From Stenotrophomonas bentonitica (GTDB lineage: Bacteria > Pseudomonadota > Gammaproteobacteria > Xanthomonadales > Xanthomonadaceae): 64,000 nt of DNA. Location of the stretch: assembly GCF_013185915.1 (NCBI RefSeq), contig NZ_JAAZUH010000001.1, positions 124,001 to 188,000 of the forward strand, given 5' to 3'. Both the position numbers and the translations under genes were made by a program. How positions within the stretch are numbered: the first letter of the stretch is position 1; every line of letters starts with the position of its first letter. Under the pieces are notes generated by a model. It saw only the letters and a list, made by a program, of their open reading frames with translations. It was not told the origin of the DNA and did no database searches. Positions 7,512 through 14,031 of the stretch are shown here, piece by piece.

Positions 7512-9500
7512 TTACGCCGCCTGCGGCACCCGCAGCGAGCGCACCAGGCCGCCGATGTCGACGATCAGTGCGACGCGGCCATCGCCGAGGATGGTCGCAC
7601 CGGACACGCCACCGATACGCCGGTAGTTGTTCTCGATGTTCTTCACCACCACCTGCTGCTGGCCGACCAGTTCGTCCACTTCCAGCGCGATCTTCTGGCC
7701 ATCGCCTTCGACCACCACCACCAGCGAGTCGTCAGTGGCGCGGCGGCCGTAGCCGTAGTACTCGCTGAGCGAAAGAATCGGCAGGTACTCGCCACGCACG
7801 CGCAGCACGCGGCCTTCGCCGGCCATCGAGCGCACGTCTTCGGCCTTGGGCTGCAGCGCCTCAAGCACGTAGGCCAGCGGCAGGATCACGGTTTCGCCGG
7901 CCACCGATACGGTCATCCCGTCGAGGATGGCCAGGGTCAGCGGCAGACGGATCAGCACACGGGTGCCGTTGCCGGTCCTGCTTTCCAGCTGCACTTCGCC
8001 GCCCAGCGCCTGGATGTTGCGGCGGACCACGTCCATGCCCACGCCACGACCGGACAGGTCGGTGACCGCGTCGGCGGTGGAGAAGCCGGGCTGGAAGATC
8101 AGGTCCCAGACCTGCGCGTCGGTGGGGTTGTCCGGCACGGCAAGGCCACGTTCGTGCGCCTTGGCCAGGATCTTGTCGCGGTTCAGGCCGCGGCCATCGT
8201 CGCTGACTTCGATCACGATGTGGCCGCCCTGGTGCGATGCCGCCAGGGTAATCGTGCCGGTTTCGTCCTTGCCGGCGTCGCGGCGGACGTCGGGCATTTC
8301 CAGGCCGTGGTCGATCGAGTTGCGCACCAGGTGGACCAGCGGGTCGGCGATCTTTTCGATCAGGCCCTTGTCCAGTTCGGTGCCTTCGCCGATCGTGCGC
8401 AGGCGGACCTGCTTGCCCAGGCGCGTGGAGAGGTCGCGGACCAGGCGCGGGAAGCGGCGGAACACCGCGTCCACCGGCAGCATGCGCACGCCGATCACCG
8501 CTTCCTGCAGGTCGCGGGTGTTGCGTTCGAGCAGGTCCAGGCCGGCGAACAGCTGCTCGGCATGCACCGGGTCCAGTGCGTGCGAGACCTGCTTGAGCAT
8601 GGCCTGGGTGATGACCAGTTCGCCGACCAGGTTGATCAGCGCGTCGACCTTGTCGACGCTGACCCGGATCGAGGTTTCCGCTTCGCTCGAGGCGGCAGCG
8701 GCAGCGGGGGCTGCGGCAGCGGCCGGAGCAGCCGGTGCGGCGGCCGGAGCAGCGGCGACAGGCGCGACCGGAGCGCTGGTGGCCAGGCTCGGCGGTGAGG
8801 CCGGGCGGATGTCCAGTTCGCAGTCGTCCACGACCCAGGCGAAGGTGTCTTCGATCTTGCTGCGCGGCACCTTGCCGACCAGGCCCAGGTCCCAGGCCAG
8901 GTGCGCTTCAAGCGGATCGAGCTGGTCGAAACCGGGCAGGCGTTCCAGGCGCGCGGCCACCTGCAGCGAACCGAGGTGTTCCAGTTCGCGGATGATGCGC
9001 AGCGGGTCGTTGCCGCTCATGAACAGCGACGGCGCCGGCACGAAGCCGATCTGCCACGCTTCGGGGGTGTCGTCGACCTTGGCCGCGACCGGTGCGGCGG
9101 CGCTGGCAGCCTGGCCGGACAGCACCGCTTCCAGCCGTGCCTTGATCGCGGCGACGGCCTGCGGGTCGGCCGGCTGGCCGTGTTCGGCTTCGCGCAGCAG
9201 GGCGCGCAGCACGTCCACCGAAGACAGCATCGCATCGACCGCGACTGGCTCCAGCGCACGCTTGCCGGCACGCAGTTCGTCCAGCAGCGTCTCCAGCACG
9301 TGGGTCAGCGCGGCGATCGCGTCGAAGCCGAAGGTGCCGGCGCCGCCCTTGATGGAGTGCGCGGCGCGGAACACCGAGTTGATGATTTCCGGATCCTGCT
9401 GGCCCGATTCCAGTGCCAGCAGCCCGGCTTCCATGGCGTCCAGGCCTTCGCGGCTTTCCTCGAAGAAAGTGGCGTGGAAGCGTTGCAGGTCCATGCTCAT
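7512..9500 (-). CDS. cheA: CheA-type chemotaxis histidine kinase (second cheA of the window)
   Basis: A 662-residue soluble kinase that phosphorylates CheY on signals from the receptor array. The P1/Hpt domain carries the phospho-accepting His48 (VFRAAHSIKGGAGTFG). Next come an intermediate domain (about 145-220, GFVPAPSLFMSGNDPLR ... ELDI), an Ala/Pro linker (225-265), a dimerisation domain, an ATPase with N box (HLVRNSIDHGLE), G1 (DDGRGL) and G2 (TDLSGRGVGMDVV), and a C-terminal CheW-like domain. All catalytic motifs are intact. It is the last gene of a sigma-28-driven STAS-cheY-cheA operon, physically apart from the cheA at 14032-15852, so the cell may run two kinases on one flagellar system or a parallel pathway. 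Which of the two is the main flagellar CheA cannot be decided here, though the other has the canonical gene context. Confidence 0.95.
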   Translation of the reverse strand: MSMDLQRFHATFFEESREGLDAMEAGLLALESGQQDPEIINSVFRAAHSIKGGAGTFGFDAIAALTHVLETLLDELRAGKRALEPVAVDAMLSSVDVLRALLREAEHGQPADPQAVAAIKARLEAVLSGQAASAAAPVAAKVDDTPEAWQIGFVPAPSLFMSGNDPLRIIRELEHLGSLQVAARLERLPGFDQLDPLEAHLAWDLGLVGKVPRSKIEDTFAWVVDDCELDIRPASPPSLATSAPVAPVAAAPAAAPAAPAAAAAPAAAAASSEAETSIRVSVDKVDALINLVGELVITQAMLKQVSHALDPVHAEQLFAGLDLLERNTRDLQEAVIGVRMLPVDAVFRRFPRLVRDLSTRLGKQVRLRTIGEGTELDKGLIEKIADPLVHLVRNSIDHGLEMPDVRRDAGKDETGTITLAASHQGGHIVIEVSDDGRGLNRDKILAKAHERGLAVPDNPTDAQVWDLIFQPGFSTADAVTDLSGRGVGMDVVRRNIQALGGEVQLESRTGNGTRVLIRLPLTLAILDGMTVSVAGETVILPLAYVLEALQPKAEDVRSMAGEGRVLRVRGEYLPILSLSEYYGYGRRATDDSLVVVVEGDGQKIALEVDELVGQQQVVVKNIENNYRRIGGVSGATILGDGRVALIVDIGGLVRSLRVPQAA

Positions 9501-9545
9501 GGCAGTTCGGGTCCGGTTACGAAGGGGGAAGGCAGTGGAAAGGGA

Positions 9546-9911
9546 TCAGCCCAGGACTTTCTGGACGGTGGCGACCAGCTGTTCCGGGTTGAACGGCTTG
9601 ACCAGCCAGCCGGTGGCACCGGCGGCCTTGCCTTCGGACTTCTTGTCAGCGGCCGACTCGGTGGTCAGCATCAACATCGGAGTGAACTTGTAGTCCGGCA
9701 GCTGGCGCAGTTCGCGGATCAGCGAGATGCCGTCCATGTTCGGCATGTTCACGTCGGTCACCACCGCGTTGAAGCGCTGGCCCTTGGCGCGACCCAGCGC
9801 GACCGCGCCGTCTTCGGCTTCTTCGACGGCAAAGCCGGCCGAGGTGAGGGCGAAGGAAACCATCTGGCGCATCGACGCCGAATCGTCCACCACCAAGATA
9901 CGTGCGCTCAT
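9546..9911 (-). CDS. cheY: CheY-like single-domain response regulator
   Basis: A 121-residue receiver domain with nothing else. The acidic pocket D9/D10 (VVDDSASMRQM), phospho-acceptor D53 (VVTDVNMPNMDG), switch Thr (MLTTES) and the conserved Lys (LVKPF) are all present, so it should be phosphorylated normally. The sequence is clearly different from the second CheY (16471-16863). It lies between STAS and cheA with a 4-base ATGA overlap to the STAS gene, so the three are translationally linked. It probably serves the neighbouring CheA, either on the motor or as a phosphate sink; this is inference. Confidence 0.93.
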   Translation of the reverse strand: MSARILVVDDSASMRQMVSFALTSAGFAVEEAEDGAVALGRAKGQRFNAVVTDVNMPNMDGISLIRELRQLPDYKFTPMLMLTTESAADKKSEGKAAGATGWLVKPFNPEQLVATVQKVLG

Positions 9912-10216
9912 GCCGCGTTCTCCACAGATTTCAGGTTGTCATGGGTTGCGTCCAGGCCGAGGGCCTGGGTGACGCCGAGCAGTCGCGCGGCGTCGCGGAA
10001 GGTGGCGGTGCAGCCTTCGAATGCGGTCGGGTGGCCGGCCTGGCGGCGGGCTTCGACGAATGCGCACAGGACCTGCACCGACGCGGTATGGATACGGCCG
10101 ACCTGGCTGGCGTCCAGCGTCAGGTCGCCGCCCTGGTCCACCAAGGGGGCCAGGCGTGTTTTGAGCTCGGTGCTGCTCTCGATTCCGAGATCATCACCCA
10201 GGGCCACAGTGCTCAT
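9908..10216 (-). CDS. STAS-domain protein of the chemotaxis cassette
   Basis: A 102-residue single STAS domain (anti-sigma-factor-antagonist fold, as in SpoIIAA and MlaB). Visible landmarks are LGIESSTELKTRLAPLVDQG, LTLDASQVGRIHTASVQVL and the C-terminal helix. The loop that carries the phosphorylatable Ser/Thr in SpoIIAA reads HTAS here, so regulation by phosphorylation is possible but unproven. The start is ATG 10216, with GGAG six bases upstream; an in-frame TTG at 10231 is less likely. It is the first gene of the sigma-28 operon with cheY and cheA. No anti-sigma factor or kinase partner is adjacent, so the target is unknown. Confidence 0.85.
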   Translation of the reverse strand: MSTVALGDDLGIESSTELKTRLAPLVDQGGDLTLDASQVGRIHTASVQVLCAFVEARRQAGHPTAFEGCTATFRDAARLLGVTQALGLDATHDNLKSVENAA

Positions 10217-10246
10217 CGTTGCTCCGGACAAACGGTTCCTAGGTCT

Positions 10247-10273
10247 ATAACGGCTGGGTTGGAGGAACCTTTA
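10247..10273 (-). promoter_or_regulatory. sigma-28 promoter for STAS-cheY-cheA
   Basis: Minus-strand -35 TAAAGGTT, an 11-base spacer and -10 GCCGTTAT. Both hexamer-plus elements are identical to those of the lead flagellin promoter at 52644-52670. The start near 10239 leaves a leader of about 23 bases with GGAG. Confidence 0.8.
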
Positions 10274-10332
10274 GGGGGCGTTGTTCATGGTGGTCCGGCA
10301 CCGCGTGTCCCACGGGAACCTGGCCACACCCA

Positions 10333-11403
10333 TCAATTCAACAACTGCGTGGCATCCAGCAGGATCATCGGCTGGGCGGTGACCCGGGCGACGCCGCGGA
10401 ACAGGTCGTTGGAGATCTGGCAGATGCGCGCGGTGTCCGGCGGTTCGATCTGCGAATCGGTCAGGTTGGCGACGTCTTCCACGGCCGAGACGCGCAGGCC
10501 CATGGTTTCGCCGTCTTCTTCCAGCACCACGATGCGGGTGTTGGCGTCGTCCTGGGCCGGACCGGCACCCAGGTGGATGCCGAGATCCATCACCGGCACG
10601 ACCTGGCCGCGCAGGTTCATGATGCCGAGCATGGCCGACGGGGTGCCGCGCAGCGGCAGCAGCGGGACCGGCAGCACCACTTCCTGCACCTTCAGCAGTT
10701 CCAGCGCATACGCCTGGGCACCGCAGCGCAGGCGCAGCCAGCGCGAGGTGCGCTCGCTGGCGCGGCGGTCGCCACGCGGGCTGGAGGCGGGGTTGCGGGC
10801 CTGGGCCTGCAGTTCCTGCCAGCTGCTCGGGCGGCCGGTCGGTGCCATCGGTGCCGGTGCGGCGGCGCGGGCGACCGGTTGCGGAGCGGGCGCGGGGACG
10901 GCGCGTGCAATGGGTGCAGCAACCGGTGCGGCAGCGCGGGGCGGTGCAGTCGGAGCGGGTGGCGCAACGGCAGGCGGAGCGGCAGGCGCAGGCGTTGCTG
11001 CGACGGCGGGCACGCTGTCGTGGAGCGCTTCGTCGGGCAGGTCGTCCCAGCTCGGGCGCGATGCGTCCGCAACGGGACCCAACGCGGGATCGTTGAGCAG
11101 CTCGTCGAGCAGCGCAAGGTTGGCAGGCGCACCGGGCGAGGTGGGCGTATCGAAGGCAGGCGTAGCGGCAACGGCCACCGGTCCAAGCGCCGGGTCGTTC
11201 AGCAGTTCCTCGAGCAGGGCGAGGTTTGCCGGTGCGCCGGGCGAGGTCGGGGTCTCGAACGCGGGCTCCGCAGCGAATTCCGCGCGGATCGCTTCGGCCA
11301 CGCCTGCGGCTTCGGCCACATCGACAACGGCGATGCTTGCGGTCGGCACCGCGTCGCCCAGCAGTTCTTCCAGATAGTCGTCGAGCACGCCCACGGTATT
11401 CAT
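10333..11403 (-). CDS. parP: ParP-like CheW-domain protein that links arrays to ParC
   Basis: 356 residues. The C-terminal part (about 220-356) is a CheW-like domain (RLRCGAQAYALELLKVQEVV, MLGIMNLRGQVVPVMDLGI), matching the AIF domain by which Vibrio ParP integrates into arrays and binds CheA and receptors. The N-terminal part is acidic then Ala/Pro-rich and would bind the ParA-like ParC. It contains two near-identical copies, 35 residues apart, of a segment with TPTSPGAPANLALL followed by ELLNDPALGPV (residues 47-77 and 82-112), plus a related YLEELLGDAV at the N-terminus. The start at 11403 overlaps the parC stop in ATGA, giving translational coupling. It could be called a long CheW, but the parC neighbour favours ParP. 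Confidence 0.85.
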   Translation of the reverse strand: MNTVGVLDDYLEELLGDAVPTASIAVVDVAEAAGVAEAIRAEFAAEPAFETPTSPGAPANLALLEELLNDPALGPVAVAATPAFDTPTSPGAPANLALLDELLNDPALGPVADASRPSWDDLPDEALHDSVPAVAATPAPAAPPAVAPPAPTAPPRAAAPVAAPIARAVPAPAPQPVARAAAPAPMAPTGRPSSWQELQAQARNPASSPRGDRRASERTSRWLRLRCGAQAYALELLKVQEVVLPVPLLPLRGTPSAMLGIMNLRGQVVPVMDLGIHLGAGPAQDDANTRIVVLEEDGETMGLRVSAVEDVANLTDSQIEPPDTARICQISNDLFRGVARVTAQPMILLDATQLLN

Positions 11404-12182
11404 GCCGCGCGCTCCATCTGCTGCGCGTCGTCGGCCAGGATCCATTCCAGCGCGCGGCGGTAGGCCAGCAGGCCGCGGCCGGGGTAATCGTCCGAGGTCA
11501 GCGGCAGGGTCAGGCCGGCGGCGTTGGAGATGCGGGTGTCGACCGGGATCGCGTCTTCCCACACGCGTTGGCCGTGGCGGTCCTGCATCTGCTTGAGGGT
11601 TTCGTTGCCGGCACGGGTGCGGCGGTCGAACAGGGTCGGCAGGATCGACATCGGCAGCGGACGGCGGCGCGAGCGCTCGACCATCTCACCGGTGCGGACC
11701 ATGCCGTCCAGGCCGTGCAGGGCCAGCGGTTCGGCCTGGGTCGGGATGATCAGGCGGTCGGCGGCGGCCAGCGCGTTGATCATCAGCAGGCCAAGGGTCG
11801 GCGCGCAGTCGAGCAGGATGTAGTCGTGCTGGCCCTGGTGGCGGGTCATCGCGTTCTGCAGGGCCAGGCCGAGGCCGGGCTGGTTGGCGCTGCGGCGTTC
11901 GAGCGTGGCCAGCGCGGCCTGCGCGCAGATGTAGTCCAGGCCCGGCACCGTGCTGGCGTGTGCCAGGGTGCTGAGTTCAGCAGGCGGGGTGCCGAACAGT
12001 TCCAGCACGCCGGCCGGCGGCGGGTCCAGCGGCACGTTGAACGCGCGGGTCAGCGACGAATGCGGATCCAGGTCGATCAGCAGGACGCGGTGGCCCAGCG
12101 TGGCCAGGCCGCGGCCCAGCGCGAGGGTCGTGGTGGTCTTGCCCACGCCGCCCTTCTGGTTGGCGATTGCCCAGATACGCAT
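11400..12182 (-). CDS. parC: ParC-like ParA-family ATPase for polar array positioning
   Basis: A 260-residue ParA/Soj-type ATPase. It starts with the deviant Walker A motif (IANQKGGVGKTTTTLALGRG) and has the LLIDLDPHSSLT Walker A' region and YILLDCAPTLGLLMINAL Walker B. In Vibrio, ParC forms a polar focus that recruits chemosensory arrays through ParP, and Pseudomonas has the same gene beside motD. Context here is motC-motD-parC-parP with gaps of a few bases, so I assign the array role rather than chromosome partition; no parB lies nearby. The ATG at 12182 opens directly on the conserved N-terminus. Confidence 0.88.
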   Translation of the reverse strand: MRIWAIANQKGGVGKTTTTLALGRGLATLGHRVLLIDLDPHSSLTRAFNVPLDPPPAGVLELFGTPPAELSTLAHASTVPGLDYICAQAALATLERRSANQPGLGLALQNAMTRHQGQHDYILLDCAPTLGLLMINALAAADRLIIPTQAEPLALHGLDGMVRTGEMVERSRRRPLPMSILPTLFDRRTRAGNETLKQMQDRHGQRVWEDAIPVDTRISNAAGLTLPLTSDDYPGRGLLAYRRALEWILADDAQQMERAA

Positions 12183-12186
12183 CGGT

Positions 12187-13197
12187 TCACTCCTTCATTG
12201 CGGGGGGAACGGCGGCGCCAACTCGGCTGCCGGCCGGCACCGGTGGCAGCTGCACCGGGGCGAGGGGGGAAACAGGGGAAAGCGCCGGCGGCGCCGGTGC
12301 GGGTGCCGGTGTGGTGGCGGGTGCGGCGTCGGCGGTGAGCTGCGGGCCCAGCGGGTCCACGCCCTGCGCGGTGTCGGCGAGGATGATCACATTCACCCGG
12401 CGGTTGCGGTTGCGTCCCTGCGCGCTGGCGTTGTCCTCGCGCGGGCGGAACTGGCCGTAGCCGACCATCGCCAGCCGCGCCGGCTGCACGCCCTGGTCGG
12501 CGAACAGGTGCACCACGCTGGCCGCGCGCGCGGCCGAGAGTTCCCAGTTGGAGGGGAACAGCGCGGTGGCGATCGGCACGTCGTCCGTATGGCCTTCCAC
12601 GCGCACGCCGTTGGGCGCGTCGTGCAGCACCTGGGCGAGCGAAGACAAGGTGTCGCGCGCATGCACGTCGAGCGTGGCCGAGCCGGTGGTGAACAGGATG
12701 TCGCTGTTGATCTCCACTTCGATCCACAGCTCGGTACGGCGCACGGTGATCATGCCGCGATCGATCAGCGGCGCGAGCGTGGCGGTGAGACGGTCGGCGA
12801 TGCCGTTGAGCTGGCGCTCGGCGCGCTGCAGCTGTTCCTGGTTGTGCACCGAGACCGGCATGCGCATCTGCGAGGCCATCGCCGGCAGCAGGGTGGGGTC
12901 GTTGCTCGGCGAGGGTGCGGACGGGCCGACCCGGTTGCCGGCCTTGATCACCGAGGGGCTGTCCCAGCCGCCGCCCTGGACCTGCTGGTTGCCGACCTGT
13001 ACCGGATTGATGGTGCGCGGCGCGCCGCCGAAGGCGGTGGTCAGCGCGTCGGCCATGACCCGGTACTTGCCTTCGTTGACCGAGGAGATGGCGTACATCA
13101 CCACGAAGAAGGCAAGCAGCAGCGTCATGAGGTCGGCGTAGGGAATCGCCCAGGCCTCATGGTTGGCATGCTCTTCGTGGGCCTTGCGCCGGGCCAT
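12187..13197 (-). CDS. motD: MotD stator protein (MotB family)
   Basis: A 336-residue ion-channel stator subunit. A single TM helix near residues 18-40 carries the essential acidic residue D22 (PYADLMTLLLAFFVVMYA), followed by a plug/linker region and an OmpA-type peptidoglycan-binding domain (about 165-290, VEGHTDDVPI, NWELSAARAASVV, NRRVNVII). A Pro/Ala-rich tail of about 45 residues follows. It starts 1 base after the motC stop. With motC it forms the second stator type of polar flagella, as in Pseudomonas MotCD, presumably proton-driven; the motA/motB pair is not in the window. Confidence 0.93.
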   Translation of the reverse strand: MARRKAHEEHANHEAWAIPYADLMTLLLAFFVVMYAISSVNEGKYRVMADALTTAFGGAPRTINPVQVGNQQVQGGGWDSPSVIKAGNRVGPSAPSPSNDPTLLPAMASQMRMPVSVHNQEQLQRAERQLNGIADRLTATLAPLIDRGMITVRRTELWIEVEINSDILFTTGSATLDVHARDTLSSLAQVLHDAPNGVRVEGHTDDVPIATALFPSNWELSAARAASVVHLFADQGVQPARLAMVGYGQFRPREDNASAQGRNRNRRVNVIILADTAQGVDPLGPQLTADAAPATTPAPAPAPPALSPVSPLAPVQLPPVPAGSRVGAAVPPAMKE

Positions 13198-13198
13198 C

Positions 13199-13939
13199 TC
13201 AGTGCAGGAACCCGGACAGGTTGGTTTCGATGTTGCGCGGGTTCTCGCCCTGCGCGATCGAGATCAGGCCTTCGATGATCATCTCGCGGTCGCGGCTGTT
13301 GTGGTGGATGACGCTCTTGAGCTTGGCCGAGACCGGCAGGAACAGCAGGTTGGCCGAGGCGATGCCGTAGATGGTGGCGGTGAACGCGGCGGCGATGCCG
13401 TGGCCGAGCTTGCTTGGGTCGGCCAGGTTCTTCATCACCGCGATCAGGCCGAGCACGGCGCCGATGATGCCCAGGGTCGGGGCATAGATGCCCATGCCTT
13501 CGAACACCTTGGAGGCGGCGAGGTCGCGGCTTTCCTGGCTGCTCAGTTCGATCTCCAGCATGTGCCGGATGGTTTCCGGTTCGACGCCGTCGACCAGCAG
13601 CTGCAGGCCCTTGCGCAGGAACGGGTCGTCCTGGGCCTCGACCTGGGTTTCCAGGCCGAGCAGGCCCTGGCGGCGGGCGATGTTGCTCCATTCCACGATC
13701 TGGCGGATCAGGTCGCTGCGGTCGGTGCTCGGCGGGTGCACGATCCAGCTGACGATCTTGAAGGCGTGCTTGAACACGGCCGGGGAGGTGTGCAGCAGGA
13801 TCGAGGCGAGCGTGCCGACGATGACGATGACGAAGGCAGCGGGAGACCACAGCGACGCCAGCCCGGCACCCTTGAGGATGCTGCCGCCGACCAGGGAGGC
13901 CAGGGCGAGGAAAAGTCCGATGAGGCTGAGTCTGTCCAT
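13199..13939 (-). CDS. motC: MotC stator protein (MotA family)
   Basis: A 246-residue MotA/TolQ/ExbB-family membrane protein. TM helices are visible near residues 3-21 and 32-50, and again at about 150-170 and 185-205; the cytoplasmic loop (about 55-145) would contact FliG. The start MDRLSLIGLFLALASLVGG closely matches other MotC proteins, so ATG 13939 should be right, yet there is no Shine-Dalgarno sequence before it and a sigma-28-like promoter ends only 7 bases upstream. The message may be almost leaderless. It is first in motC-motD-parC-parP. Confidence 0.93.
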   Translation of the reverse strand: MDRLSLIGLFLALASLVGGSILKGAGLASLWSPAAFVIVIVGTLASILLHTSPAVFKHAFKIVSWIVHPPSTDRSDLIRQIVEWSNIARRQGLLGLETQVEAQDDPFLRKGLQLLVDGVEPETIRHMLEIELSSQESRDLAASKVFEGMGIYAPTLGIIGAVLGLIAVMKNLADPSKLGHGIAAAFTATIYGIASANLLFLPVSAKLKSVIHHNSRDREMIIEGLISIAQGENPRNIETNLSGFLH

Positions 13940-13946
13940 TGGTTGG

Positions 13947-13973
13947 ATATCGGCTTGCGTTTGGGGGACTTGA
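13947..13973 (-). promoter_or_regulatory. candidate sigma-28 promoter for motC-motD-parC-parP
   Basis: Minus-strand -35 TCAAGTCC (5 of 8), an exact 11-base spacer and -10 GCCGATAT (7 of 8). The predicted start is within a few bases of the motC ATG, so either the transcript is nearly leaderless or the match is fortuitous. Confidence 0.5.
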
Positions 13974-14004
13974 ATTGGGGCGGTGGTGGGTTGGTCGGTG
14001 GTTC

Positions 14005-14027
14005 AGCCACGCAGGGCGTGGCTCTAC
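14005..14027 (-). repeat. SMAG-type palindromic repeat (GTAG-headed)
   Basis: On the minus strand GTAG is followed by a hairpin with arms AGCCACGC/GCGTGGCT. The same 23-base unit occurs at 24845-24867 and 39995-40017. It starts 5 bases beyond the cheA stop, between cheA and motC, and may help end or stabilise the cheA transcript. Confidence 0.75.
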
Positions 14028-14031
14028 CCGA

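Noticed and set aside
10333..12182. Chromosome-partition parA with a partner gene
   Set aside because: There is no parB or parS-like repeat, and the neighbours are motC, motD and a CheW-domain protein, which fits the ParC/ParP array system.
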